The notes below the pieces were generated by a model. That model saw only the letters and a program-made list of their open reading frames with translations, was not told the origin of the DNA and searched no databases. The translations under genes and the position numbers were made by a program. From JANXQG01 sp963804375 (lineage in GTDB: Bacteria > Planctomycetota > Planctomycetia > Pirellulales > Thermoguttaceae), in assembly GCA_963804375.1 (NCBI GenBank), contig CAWDQE010000022.1, forward strand, positions 372,001-436,000: a stretch of 64,000 bases of DNA, written 5' to 3'. Below are positions 8,872-17,595 of the stretch, piece after piece. Position 1 is the stretch's first letter; each line of letters opens with the position of its first letter.

Positions 8872-9117
8872 TTAGCGTGTCACGCGCGGGCGGGCGGCCA
8901 ATTGCCGTTGCGCAACCGAATCGAGCAACTCATTCGCCCGCCGCAAGAGGGCACTGCCCTGATCGCCCAACTCGCCGCGCAGACTGGAAGATTCAGCGGC
9001 GATAAACGTGCCTTGGCAATGCTGGCATGCAACCCGTTTGCCTAGATACTCGACGCGAATTTGAAGGCACCGCCCACAGGTCGGACATCCCTGCACAAAG
9101 TACGTGGCGCTTGGCAT
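8872..9117 (-). CDS. Small zinc-ribbon protein
   Basis: 81 residues starting MPSATYFVQGCPTCG. Two CxxC pairs (CPTCG and CQHC), about 20 residues apart, form a one-domain zinc ribbon. The rest is a Leu/Arg-rich helix. The start at 9117 is chosen because AAGGAGT lies about 10 bases upstream; the longer frame to 9159 has no such site. The pattern (L-x-I-x-V-x-x-L-G-x-x-V-x-C-x-x-C) resembles the ribbons at 26433-27338 and 27935-28618. Function unknown. Confidence 0.75.
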   Translation of the reverse strand: MPSATYFVQGCPTCGRCLQIRVEYLGKRVACQHCQGTFIAAESSSLRGELGDQGSALLRRANELLDSVAQRQLAARPRVTR

Positions 9118-9384
9118 GTAGTGCTTACTCCTTTTTCCTGCCGACCTCTCCATTCGCAACTAGCATTGTCGCAGGAAGCGAGGGCCTTTGTCAACCAGTC
9201 CAAGCGATTTTCTTGAAAGATTCAGCGCGTCCTGGCTGCGCTGTCAAGTGCGGCAGTAAGTTGGGCCTTAGCCCGCCCTCCAATTAAACGTTTTGGCGCA
9301 CCCACAACCGGAGGACCCTGAGAATCTAGGCCGTCTTTTCCCAAGAGTTCATCAACCAATCGTTCTGCAAACGATTCAATCTCC

Positions 9385-10086
9385 CTATTTGACCTGCCGG
9401 ACTGACTTGATCACCACCGTCTCGACCGGCAGGTTCCTGAATTGGTCCTTGTCGCAAACCGGGATCTTAGCAATCCGATCGACGACGTCCATGCCTTCGG
9501 TGACTTCGCCGAAGACGCAGTAGCCGTAGCCTTCCGGAGTGCGGGCTTTGAAGTTCAGCACGTCGTTGTCAGCGATGTTGATAAAAAATTGACAGGTTGC
9601 GCTGTCTTGGTGGTCCGGGCGACGGGCCATGGCGATCGTGCCGCGGCGGTTCTTCAAACCATTGTGGGCCTCGTTTCGGATCGGGGTCAGCGGCGATTTC
9701 TCTTTGAGATCGGCCGTATAACCGCCGCCTAACACGATCTGCAGCGGATCTCTGAGTACCTGGTGGAAAATCGTAAGATCATACTGACCACGAGCCACAT
9801 AGTTACTGAAGTTCTCTACGGTCAGCGGGGCCTTCTCAGCGTCGAGACGCACACTGAACCTGCCCTGACTTGTTTCGAACTCGTAAACCGGGTGTTGGGT
9901 ATCCCGGTCAGACTTCACCAGCAGGGCTTCCGTCGCGGCCGGGATATGAGATTCGGACTTTTCTCCGCCGGGCCCGGTAACCGCCGTGGCGGGCGGGGTC
10001 GAATCGCCGCTCTTCTGGCAACCGGCCAAGGCCAAAACGGGAACCAAAACGAACCATCCTAGAAACGACTTCGGTAAGGGTTGCAC
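9385..10086 (-). CDS. Lipoprotein cyclophilin-type peptidyl-prolyl cis-trans isomerase
   Basis: 233 residues. The N-terminus carries a lipoprotein signal (LVPVLALAGC, Cys at about 22). The cyclophilin domain spans about 65-230, with NFSNYV, DSATCQFFINIADN and YCVFGEVTEGMDVVDRIAKI. It would assist folding of exported proteins. The start is GTG with GGAGG about 9 bases upstream. In active cyclophilins the key Arg is in FHRV; here the motif is FHQV and the following loop is altered (PLQIVLGGGYTADL), so catalysis may be reduced or the enzyme may belong to a divergent branch. Confidence 0.88.
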   Translation of the reverse strand: MQPLPKSFLGWFVLVPVLALAGCQKSGDSTPPATAVTGPGGEKSESHIPAATEALLVKSDRDTQHPVYEFETSQGRFSVRLDAEKAPLTVENFSNYVARGQYDLTIFHQVLRDPLQIVLGGGYTADLKEKSPLTPIRNEAHNGLKNRRGTIAMARRPDHQDSATCQFFINIADNDVLNFKARTPEGYGYCVFGEVTEGMDVVDRIAKIPVCDKDQFRNLPVETVVIKSVRQVK

Positions 10087-10312
10087 TGACTTGCCTCCAT
10101 GCTGGCCAGAAAATCTCCTTGGACTCGTGTATCATCCTCAGAATGCCCATTTGCTGCAATGGCGATTGCATCGATTTCTTTAGCCGCGCCGGTGTGTTAC
10201 AATGAGCTAAGCGGAACAGATTCCGGGATTTTCGGCAGATCCTCCCATCTCCCGACGTTCAGAGAACGTTGAATCACCCGTTGGGCGCGGCTTTTCCATC
10301 GCGGCCATATCG

Positions 10313-11257
10313 ATGACGATTCGTTGGTATCAACTGGCGGTCTTCGCTTTGTGGCTGGCAGCCATGAGTTGGCTGACGGTCCGCAAGATCCTGCCACCCT
10401 TCTACAGTGGGGAGCCTCCTGTCTACGAATCCTCCGAGGCCGACAAACCTCGCCCCCCTGTGGGATGGTACCTACAGTTGGATGATCGTCGCTTGGGCTG
10501 GGCCTTGAGCGAAATCAACCAGCAGGCGATCGATACTACCGAGATCCACAGCCTTGTCCATTTTGACAATCTTCCCCTGGAGGATCTCCTTCCCTTGTAT
10601 CTGCGTGCTATCCTGCGTAGCAGCTCTCATAACGTGGGTAAAATGGAGATGGAGGTGGAGAGCGATTTGCTCACGAATTCAGCGCTCAATCAATTGGTTT
10701 CCTTCGAATCGAAATTCCGTCCCAAAGGCGGGCAAAGCCTGGTGAAAATCAATGGGAACGTGGAGGGAGACAAGCTGAAACTGAATGTCCGCCTCGGTGA
10801 TTTGGTTTGGGATGCCGAATTGCCAATGCCGGAGAACAAGATTCGCGACAGCTTCGCGCCCGAAATGGAACTGCGGGGCCTGTCTCCGGGGCAGTCGTGG
10901 ACGATCATTTCCTACAGCCCGCTGGCCCTGCCGACCCATCCGCTGGACGTGATTCAAGGACGGCCGCCCACCGAGGTTCTTTTTGCCAAAGTGGAAAACG
11001 TGATTGCGTTGCGGTGCAATGAACAGTTAGAGCAGGTGTGGGTGGTGGTCTACCGCACCGACCCCGACGAAGGTCCCGGCAACGAAAAGAACATCCGCAA
11101 TCGACTGTGGGTCCGCGGCGACGGCACGGTTGTGCGCCAGGAAGTTCTTTTGGGCGACCATAGTCTGGTATTTAAGCGGATGTCCGAAAAAGATGCGGCT
11201 GCGTTACGAGACGATCACAAGGAATTCCAGCGGCAGAAGCCCCCAGCGCAACCATGA
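10313..11257 (+). CDS. Membrane-anchored protein of unknown function, first gene of ABC exporter operon
   Basis: 314 residues: one N-terminal hydrophobic segment (about 6-24), then a soluble region rich in beta-strand-like patterns (WDAELPMPEN, LSPGQSWTIISYSPLALP) and a charged C-terminus. The gene overlaps the ABC ATPase gene by ATGA (11254-11257), so it is co-translated with the transporter. It may be a periplasm-facing accessory or substrate-binding partner. No named domain is recognised. Confidence 0.75.
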   Translation: MTIRWYQLAVFALWLAAMSWLTVRKILPPFYSGEPPVYESSEADKPRPPVGWYLQLDDRRLGWALSEINQQAIDTTEIHSLVHFDNLPLEDLLPLYLRAILRSSSHNVGKMEMEVESDLLTNSALNQLVSFESKFRPKGGQSLVKINGNVEGDKLKLNVRLGDLVWDAELPMPENKIRDSFAPEMELRGLSPGQSWTIISYSPLALPTHPLDVIQGRPPTEVLFAKVENVIALRCNEQLEQVWVVVYRTDPDEGPGNEKNIRNRLWVRGDGTVVRQEVLLGDHSLVFKRMSEKDAAALRDDHKEFQRQKPPAQP

Positions 11258-12006
11258 TCGAGTTTGACGTGGTAATTCGACGATACGGCCGGACGGTGGC
11301 GGTGGACGGTTTGACGTTGACGATTCCGCGGGGCGAGCTTTTCGCCCTGATCGGCCCGAACGGCGCCGGCAAGACCACAGCCATCCGCTTGCTGGTCGGC
11401 CTGCTGCAGCCCGACGAGGGCCAGGTGCGGGTGTGCGGCGTCGACTGTTCGCGCAAGCCGCGCGAGGCCAGCCGCCTTTTAGGCTATGTTCCCGACGAGC
11501 AATACCTTTACGAGAAGCTGTCCGGCCGCGAGCTCTTGGAATTCGCCGGCGAGATGCGCGGTCTGGACCGGGCCACGACCTGCGATCGCATTGCCCGCGA
11601 GGTGGAACGTTTCGAACTGGCGAGCTTTCTCGACAACCTCACGGAAGCCTACTCGCACGGCATGCGGCAGCGGCTGGTGTTCGCCATCGCCATGCTGCAC
11701 GACCCGCAGGTCTTGGTAGTCGATGAGCCGATGGTGGGCCTCGATCCCCGCAGTGCCCGCGTAGTCAAGGACCTGTTGCGGGCCGAGGCGGCGGCCGGCA
11801 GGACTGTGCTCATGTCGACGCACACCTTGGCCGTGGCCGAGGAGATCGCCGACCGCATCGGCATCCTCAACCGGGGGCGATTGGATTTTCTCGGCACGCT
11901 TGCCGAGTTGCGGCAGGAACTCTCCGCGCCGCAGCAGGCCCTGGAACCCCTGTTTCTCGCATTGACCAACGGCCATGCGTCGTCTAACGGGGAGGGACAT
12001 CTCTGA
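11254..12006 (+). CDS. ABC transporter ATP-binding protein
   Basis: 250 residues. Walker A GPNGAGKT at 34-41, signature SHGMRQRL (replacing LSGGQ), Walker B VLVVDEPMVGLD and a switch His in MSTHTLAVAEEIADRIGIL. It resembles the CcmA/NatA group of exporter ATPases. The atypical signature (SHGM) occurs in that group. It hydrolyses ATP to power the permease encoded next. It overlaps the gene before (ATGA) and its stop overlaps an ATG at 12006 (TGATG). Confidence 0.92.
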   Translation: MIEFDVVIRRYGRTVAVDGLTLTIPRGELFALIGPNGAGKTTAIRLLVGLLQPDEGQVRVCGVDCSRKPREASRLLGYVPDEQYLYEKLSGRELLEFAGEMRGLDRATTCDRIAREVERFELASFLDNLTEAYSHGMRQRLVFAIAMLHDPQVLVVDEPMVGLDPRSARVVKDLLRAEAAAGRTVLMSTHTLAVAEEIADRIGILNRGRLDFLGTLAELRQELSAPQQALEPLFLALTNGHASSNGEGHL

Positions 12007-12049
12007 TGACGACTGCGGCCGCTTCTGCTCCCGACCCGCCGACCCGCTG

Positions 12050-12072
12050 CGGGGGTGCCCCGGGCGCCCGGC
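12050..12072. repeat. Family F-like GGGTGCC/CACCCGG element at permease start
   Basis: A G/C palindrome (GGGGGTGCCCCGGGCGCCC) similar to short elements at 25801, 29121, 36464 and 50693. It spans the GTG used as start of the permease and a run of five G where a frame change is suspected. Confidence 0.4.
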
Positions 12073-13803
12073 TTGCCGTCGCCGGAAACCCAATCGCAAG
12101 CATTCCTGCGTCTGGAGTGGCGAACCTTGCGGACGCAGTGCGCCCAGGGCTTTGCCACCTCCCGCCTGCGCTATGTGCTGGTGATCGTCTTGAGCATCCT
12201 GTTGTGGTTCGGCCTGTTCTACCTGGTGCGGGAGGGTTTCGATTTCATGGCGACGCTTCCGCGGGGGATTCACGAGGAAGTCGTACAGGCCATTTTCAAC
12301 TTCTTCTTCTTCGCCCTCTTCCTGATGCTGATATTCTCCTCGGCCCTGATCCTGTACGGCTCGCTGTTCCGCGGGGGCGAGGTCGCCTATCTGCTTACGA
12401 TGCCGATCCACGAAGAGCAGATTTTCCAACATAAATTCCGGCATGCCGTGCTGCTCAGCAGTTGGGGCTTCTTGCTCTTGGGCAGCCCGATGCTGGTGGC
12501 CTATGGCGTCGTGGCCAATGCCCCATGGTACTATTATGCCATGGTGCTGCCGATGCTGGTCGCTTTCGTGTTCATTCCGGCCGGGATCGGCGCCATCCTG
12601 CTCTTGGCGATCATGCACATTCTTCCCCGCAAGCGAGTCCACCTGCTGGCGATTGCCGTCGCGGTGCTGGTCGTGGCGACGACGTGGTTCGTCTGGTCGC
12701 TTGTCTCGCAGCCGGAAACCGACCTGTTCACTCCCCGCTGGTTCCAGGAAATGCGCCACCGCCTGCAACTCGCCCAGGGGAAGCCGCTGCCCAACTGGTG
12801 GCTCAGCACGGGCTTGCTCGAAGCGGCCGGCAACGCCTGGTCGGAGGGCACGATGTTTCTCGCCCTCTTGATCGCCAATGCCCTGTTCTTTCGCGAGCTG
12901 GCCGGGATCATCGCCGCGAGGATCTATCGCGGGGCCTATTGGGAGGCCGCCGGCCTTGGCTCGCCGCCGACACGGGTGCAGATGGGCTGGTTCGACCGCA
13001 TCCTGAATCGTTGCCTGGGATTCCTCTCGCCCCCCGTGCGGCTGATCCTCTTGAAAGACGTGCGCTTGTTCCGCCGCGATCCGTTGCAATGGTCCCAGTT
13101 CCTGATCCTGATCTGCCTGCTGCTCTTGTACTTCACGAACGTGCATCCCGTGAGCTACACGATCCACGTTTCCCAGTGGGTGAATATCGTCAGCTTCATG
13201 AATCTTTCGGTCGTGGGCCTGCTGATGTCGACTTTCACGACGCGTTTCGTCTTCCCCCTGGCCAGCCTGGAAGGCCGCCGTTTCTGGCTCCTGGGGCTGC
13301 TGCCGCTGAAGCGCGATTCCATCTTGTGGGCCAAGTTTCTCTTCTCGGTCGGCTGCCTGCTGGTCCCCTGCGGCCTGCTGATCCTGCTGAGCGACTGGCG
13401 GCTCGGCATCCCGCCGATGTTGATGCTGCAGCACCAAGGGACTTCCTTGCTCTTGTGCCTGGGGCTTTCCGGCATCGGCGTCGGCCTGGGCGCAAGGCTG
13501 CCCTTGATTACCGAGCAATCACCTTCGCGGATCGCCGCCGGTTTCGGCGGCACGCTGAACCTGGTGATCAGCACGCTTTTTGTGGTGCTCGTGCTGGTGC
13601 TGACGACCTTGCCGTACCACATTTACTTCGTGCGGAAAATCGACGTATTCTCCGCGCTGGGCGGCGACTTCGTGCCTCCCGAACGCGCACTTCTGCCTTG
13701 GTTTGTTTTCGGCACGATTGCCAGCTTCCTCGTCAGCACGCTGGCTGCCCTGCTGCCCATGTGGATCGGCATCCGCACGTTTCGCCGACAGGAGTTTCAC
13801 TAG
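12055..13803 (+). CDS. ABC transporter permease, about 12-segment membrane protein
   Basis: 582 residues from the GTG at 12055. Long hydrophobic segments start near residue 42 (YVLVIVLSILLWFGLFYLV) and continue through the protein, with a loop around ARIYRGAYWEAAGLG. It pairs with the ATPase encoded upstream, probably exporting an unknown substrate. The start is uncertain. The ATG at 12006, overlapping the ATPase stop as TGATG, is the expected coupled start but is in another frame. Removing one G from GGGGG at 12051-12055 would join that ATG to this protein (MTTAAASAPDPPTRCG then VPRAPGLPSPETQ). Either the gene starts at GTG, or there is a one-base error or slippage site. Confidence 0.85.
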   Translation: MPRAPGLPSPETQSQAFLRLEWRTLRTQCAQGFATSRLRYVLVIVLSILLWFGLFYLVREGFDFMATLPRGIHEEVVQAIFNFFFFALFLMLIFSSALILYGSLFRGGEVAYLLTMPIHEEQIFQHKFRHAVLLSSWGFLLLGSPMLVAYGVVANAPWYYYAMVLPMLVAFVFIPAGIGAILLLAIMHILPRKRVHLLAIAVAVLVVATTWFVWSLVSQPETDLFTPRWFQEMRHRLQLAQGKPLPNWWLSTGLLEAAGNAWSEGTMFLALLIANALFFRELAGIIAARIYRGAYWEAAGLGSPPTRVQMGWFDRILNRCLGFLSPPVRLILLKDVRLFRRDPLQWSQFLILICLLLLYFTNVHPVSYTIHVSQWVNIVSFMNLSVVGLLMSTFTTRFVFPLASLEGRRFWLLGLLPLKRDSILWAKFLFSVGCLLVPCGLLILLSDWRLGIPPMLMLQHQGTSLLLCLGLSGIGVGLGARLPLITEQSPSRIAAGFGGTLNLVISTLFVVLVLVLTTLPYHIYFVRKIDVFSALGGDFVPPERALLPWFVFGTIASFLVSTLAALLPMWIGIRTFRRQEFH

Positions 13804-13806
13804 AAA

Positions 13807-13864
13807 AGCACTCACACGCTCCGCCGTGATGAAAAGAACATCGCGGCGGAGCGTGATGAGTGCT
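13807..13864. terminator. Long hairpin between convergent genes (family K)
   Basis: Arms AGCACTCACACGCTCCGCCG and its near-exact complement (CGGCGGAGCGTGATGAGTGCT) surround a loop of about ten bases (TGATGAAAAGAACATCG region). It fills the gap between the permease stop (13803) and the HD-protein stop (13864), and probably ends transcription from both sides. Confidence 0.65.
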
Positions 13865-14589
13865 CACTCGCCGCACATCTCGGCCAGCTCGCGAAGGTAC
13901 TGCAGCGCCTCTTGCACGTCCGGCACGGCCATACCCACCTGCCGGCCGCCGCGATCACAGCGGGCCAGGAGCAGCAACTCATCGAAATCCTCGGCCGCCT
14001 GCAACCGCCGCCGCAGGCGGGCCCCCAACGCGCCCTGGCCATAGGTCAATGCCTCCTGGTGATGTTCGATCAGCCAGGCCGTCCGCGGCGTGATCAATCC
14101 CTCCAGGACCTCCAGCGCCGCGGTCACGTGGTCGCGGGAATCGATCGCCTTGCCCACGTCGTGCAGCAATGCCGCCAGCAGAAATTCTTCGTCGTAAGGC
14201 AACTCCTGCCGGGCCAATTCGAAGACCTGCAAGCTGTGATACAGTGCATCGCCTTCCGGATGGCTGTCGCGATCCTGCTGGACCTTCTCCAGCGGCTGCA
14301 GAAGCAGGGCAAAGGCGAGGAAGCGGTCCCCCGGTTCTTCCTCGGCGGGCAGCAACTCTGGCATGCGGCCAAGCTGCTCCGGCAGCAACTCGCGGCGATC
14401 GGCCCGCGCAAATTGGAGAATCTGGTCGCGGATCTCCCGATTCCGCGGCAGGTCGGCGGAAGAAAAATCGCCGCCGTAGACCTGCCGGGCGGCACGCAGC
14501 TTGGCCCGATGATATTCGTTCTCTTCTCGGGCGTAAAGCAGCCGGGCCGCCTCGAAAGCGACCTGCCGGCGAAGCTGATAATAGGCCAT
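13864..14589 (-). CDS. HD-domain protein (predicted phosphohydrolase)
   Basis: 241 residues. The C-terminal half has an HD-type pattern: His in DALYHSLQVF, His-Asp in LLAALLHDVGKAID, then WLIEHHQEAL and a later Asp in LARCDRGGR. The N-terminal 80 residues are Arg/Glu-rich helices. HD proteins hydrolyse phosphate esters or bind nucleotides; the substrate here is unknown. The start at 14589 lies five bases after the GH51 stop, so the two genes probably form one transcription unit. Confidence 0.78.
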   Translation of the reverse strand: MAYYQLRRQVAFEAARLLYAREENEYHRAKLRAARQVYGGDFSSADLPRNREIRDQILQFARADRRELLPEQLGRMPELLPAEEEPGDRFLAFALLLQPLEKVQQDRDSHPEGDALYHSLQVFELARQELPYDEEFLLAALLHDVGKAIDSRDHVTAALEVLEGLITPRTAWLIEHHQEALTYGQGALGARLRRRLQAAEDFDELLLLARCDRGGRQVGMAVPDVQEALQYLRELAEMCGE

Positions 14590-14594
14590 GTCGC

Positions 14595-17015
14595 CTACTC
14601 CACCGTCAAACGGATCACGCTCACGGAATTGCCCGGGAAGCGGTGCACGAAGTTGGCGCCGGCATCCACCAACGGCGACTCCTTCGGCACGACTTTGTTA
14701 GGATGATCCAATGAGTTCTCGTCCGCGGGATCGGCCGAGGTGAGCACGGTGACCGTGCCCGACTTCACCTTGCCGTTGAGCCCGGAGAGCGAAATCCGCA
14801 CGTCCTGCGGCGCGGCGGCGGCGTTGACGACCTTGAGGATCACCTCGCCGCTGTGCTCCGCGCGGCTGGCGACCGCATACATCGAGTCGAGCGAACCGCG
14901 ACGGGCGTCGTGGACCAGCTTGCCGTCGAGGTAACAGCGAATGTGATTGTCGATGTTCTCGACCTTGATGTCATACCAGCGGCCCGTTTCGATGCGGCCC
15001 TCGACCGACGGTGCGCTGACGCCATCCATCTCCAGGGCGTGCCGCGCATTGCCCCAGCCGCCGATGTTCCACCAGCCCTTGGCGGTGTCGTCCTGGGCGT
15101 TGACGAGGATCAAGAATCCCTCGGCCCCGCCGATTTTGCGGGCCTTGAGCGTGAGGGTATAGTCCTTCCACGACTTGTCGCCGGCGATCGCCCGCACGTT
15201 GTCCTCGATCGCCGTTTGCTGCATGGCCCCGTCCTTGACTTGCCAATGTCCTTGGTGCGTCTGCCAGCCATTGAATCCCGTGGAGAAATCCGATCGGAAG
15301 AGCACTTTGTCGCCCTGGGTGACCTTGATGTCCTTGAATTCGGCCTGCGTGAGCCAGGTACCGACGCCGATGGCCCCCCCCTTCAGCGAACTTGCGGCCG
15401 CCGGGGCCTGGAAATCCAGTCCCAGCAGCACGTTGCCGCGATTGGCGCTGAACATCTTCTGCACGTGGTAGGAAGGAGTGCCATAGACCCGCGAATTGTC
15501 GAAGTCGATGGCGTCGGGATTCCATTGCCGCCAGCCGCAGTTGACGAACAAGGGGGCATAGGAGGCCATGACCACGATGTCCGAGTTCCGCTCCATGCCG
15601 GTCATGAAGGCCGCTTCGCCCACGGCCGCCCGCAGGTTGCCCTTGCCGCAACCCTGAGTGACCGCGTATTCGCCGACGTAGATCTTCGGGCTCTTCTTGC
15701 GGTCGTAGGTGTCATAGCGCGTGGCGTTGCGCATGAAGAACTCGGGGCTGTCGTAGTAATGCTCGTCGAGCACGTCCATGGGCCGCGAGCGGACGGGCGA
15801 GTTGGCCACCAGGATCATTTCCGGGTACTTGGCCTTGATGGCATCGTGGAACTGCCGGTAATGGTCCTCATAGACCGGTCCGCCGTTCTCGTTGCCGATT
15901 TCCATGTACTTCAGCTTGAAGGGCCGTGGATGGCCCGCCTTGGCGCGGAGCGAGCCCCAGGGGCTGCCGGCCGGGCCGTTGGCGTATTCGATGGCATCCA
16001 GGGCGTCTTGGATCCAGGGGCCCAGCTTGTCGTTGGGAACGCTGTCTTCGTGGGCCATGCCGCAGTTAATCACGAACAGCGGTTCCGCGCCGATGTCTTC
16101 GCAGAGTTGCAGATACTCGTAATAGCCCAGGCCGTCGGTCGAGCGGTATCCCCAAAGGTTCCAATGGCCGGGCCGCTCGGCCAGATCGCCGATGCTGTTC
16201 TTCCAGCGGAAGGCGTTGGCCAGGCGATTGCCCTCGACATAGCAACCGCCGGGGAAGCGATTGAACGACGGCTTCATCGCCGCGAGCATCTCGGCCAGGT
16301 CCGGGCGGAGTCCATTGGGCCGGCCTTTGAAAGTCTTCTTGGGGAAGAGCGAAACCTGGTCCAGCCAGAGCGTGCCCGGAGCGGAAGTCATGAAGCCAAG
16401 GCGTCCGCGGGTGGTACTCTTCGTGGCCGTCAACGTTGCACGAAACAACTGCCAATTACCGCCGATTTTTTCGGTGAGGCTTGGCCCTGAAAGCAGGCCG
16501 CTGCTGTCGCCAAGCAGAACCGCCAACGGAGCGTTCATTTTTTGGCTGCATCGAGCATAGAAAGAAAGTTCGTAGGACGCGCCTTTGACCAGCGCGAGGC
16601 CGCCGAATCCGCTGTTGGACAAGACCACCGGCAGTTGGTCGGCCTTGTCGGACGTGATATCTAATCGCAAGGAATTGGGATTACGGGCGTTCAGGGGATT
16701 GGAGCTATCGAGGCCAAGAGTCGCCTTGGTTCCAGGTGGCAGCATAAAGTCCCAGCCCGGTATCCTCGTCGGCTTCTGATCGCGATCCCCGCGGTCATCC
16801 TCGAAGGAGCGGTTTTGCAACATTTCGGCGTACAGCCCTCCCTCGCCGGCGCGGTTGATTTCTTCGAAGAAAATGCCGTAGAGCGTCGGTGAGATCTTGA
16901 TTCCGGGCTGGTCGACGTGGATGGTCATCGTCGTTTCCGCGGCCGGAAGCGACGATGCAAAAACCAAAAGACCGATAAACAGGATCGTGGCGGCAAACAA
17001 ACGCGGAGGGTGCAT
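14595..17015 (-). CDS. Secreted alpha-L-arabinofuranosidase, GH51-type, with extra carbohydrate-binding-like domain
   Basis: 806 residues from the ATG at 17015, which begins a signal peptide (MHPPRLFAATILFIGLLVF, cleavage after ASSLPAA). An N-terminal beta domain (GIFFEEINRAGEGGLYAEMLQNRSFE) precedes the TIM barrel. The predicted acid/base is Glu376 (EIGNENGG) and the nucleophile Glu449 (YVGEYAV). After about residue 560 there is a jelly-roll or LamG-like domain (FSTGFNGWQTHQGHWQVKDG to LDGKLVHDA), then a C-terminal GH51 strand domain. It removes arabinose side chains from arabinan, arabinoxylan or related polymers. The frame extends to 17255, but that extension reads through repeat H and is not credible. 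Confidence 0.92.
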   Translation of the reverse strand: MHPPRLFAATILFIGLLVFASSLPAAETTMTIHVDQPGIKISPTLYGIFFEEINRAGEGGLYAEMLQNRSFEDDRGDRDQKPTRIPGWDFMLPPGTKATLGLDSSNPLNARNPNSLRLDITSDKADQLPVVLSNSGFGGLALVKGASYELSFYARCSQKMNAPLAVLLGDSSGLLSGPSLTEKIGGNWQLFRATLTATKSTTRGRLGFMTSAPGTLWLDQVSLFPKKTFKGRPNGLRPDLAEMLAAMKPSFNRFPGGCYVEGNRLANAFRWKNSIGDLAERPGHWNLWGYRSTDGLGYYEYLQLCEDIGAEPLFVINCGMAHEDSVPNDKLGPWIQDALDAIEYANGPAGSPWGSLRAKAGHPRPFKLKYMEIGNENGGPVYEDHYRQFHDAIKAKYPEMILVANSPVRSRPMDVLDEHYYDSPEFFMRNATRYDTYDRKKSPKIYVGEYAVTQGCGKGNLRAAVGEAAFMTGMERNSDIVVMASYAPLFVNCGWRQWNPDAIDFDNSRVYGTPSYHVQKMFSANRGNVLLGLDFQAPAAASSLKGGAIGVGTWLTQAEFKDIKVTQGDKVLFRSDFSTGFNGWQTHQGHWQVKDGAMQQTAIEDNVRAIAGDKSWKDYTLTLKARKIGGAEGFLILVNAQDDTAKGWWNIGGWGNARHALEMDGVSAPSVEGRIETGRWYDIKVENIDNHIRCYLDGKLVHDARRGSLDSMYAVASRAEHSGEVILKVVNAAAAPQDVRISLSGLNGKVKSGTVTVLTSADPADENSLDHPNKVVPKESPLVDAGANFVHRFPGNSVSVIRLTVE

Positions 17016-17595
17016 GCGAGCGCTTTCAAAGGGGGCAAGGGAGGGAAGCGGGATCGGGCCGCAGGGTCGCGGCGGTTTCAAATAAAATGTAATTGAAGCC
17101 CGCGCGAACTGCAAGCTTGTCGGTTTGGAGTGCCGTGGCTTGCCTCCGTTTCTCAACACGGCCGGTTTCGCGTCGACCACACCGATTCCGTTTTGAAAAG
17201 CGAGGACAAGCCCTCGCACTCCAAAATGGATCGCCGTGCCGTAACTAGCCGCCATCGCTTCACGATCCGCGCGGCGGATGGCCGATTGCGGTCTTGAGAT
17301 ACTGGTGCAGCGCGGCCGGCTTTTCCGGCGGCACCAGCGGCTCCCCAGTCCAACAGCCGCTTGATCGCGGCAGCGGCGGTTTTGGTCTTCAGCCGCAAGG
17401 TGATGAGGTCAAGAAAAAGTAACCGTCGCGGGGGTCTGGTCCGCGACGGGTTAATTTGAATCGGCGATTTGTACGTTGAATAACGCGGGTTTTCATCTCC
17501 CTGGCACACCTTCCGCCGGAGGGAAGTCAATGACTTCGAACCTTGCGAAGGGCATGCCGGGCAAGCACAAAAGCCCGGGTAGCTTGCAGGAAAGA
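17016..17595. other. 580-bp gene-free region with a palindromic repeat
   Basis: Holds repeat H (17124-17225) and about 370 bp with no convincing gene. A minus-strand frame (17153-17530, including LDLITLRLKTKTAAAAIKRLL) crosses the repeat. It could be a decayed coding fragment, but I cannot name it. Confidence 0.5.
17124..17225. repeat. Family H inverted repeat with TTTGGAGTGC ends
   Basis: Left end TTTGGAGTGCCGTGGCTTGC and right end complement TTTGGAGTGCGAGGGCTTG form imperfect arms. The TTTGGAGTGC terminus is shared with the 184-bp element at 22441-22624, so both may belong to one superfamily with different interiors. Confidence 0.65.

Noticed and set aside
12006..12434. 142-residue frame starting at the coupled ATG after the ABC ATPase
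   Set aside because: Its sequence is an out-of-frame reading of the permease; only its first ~16 codons may belong to the real gene.
11479..13518. 679-residue minus-strand frame opposite the ABC genes
   Set aside because: It is a GC-rich antisense shadow with Gln/Glu/His-rich nonsense composition, and the + strand ABC genes are certain.
17016..17255. N-terminal extension of the GH51 protein
   Set aside because: It translates repeat H; the signal peptide starts at 17015.
17153..17530. Possible transposase fragment (LDLITLRLKTKTAAAAIK)
   Set aside because: No DDE or other catalytic motif, no terminal repeats of an insertion sequence, and part of the frame is repeat H.
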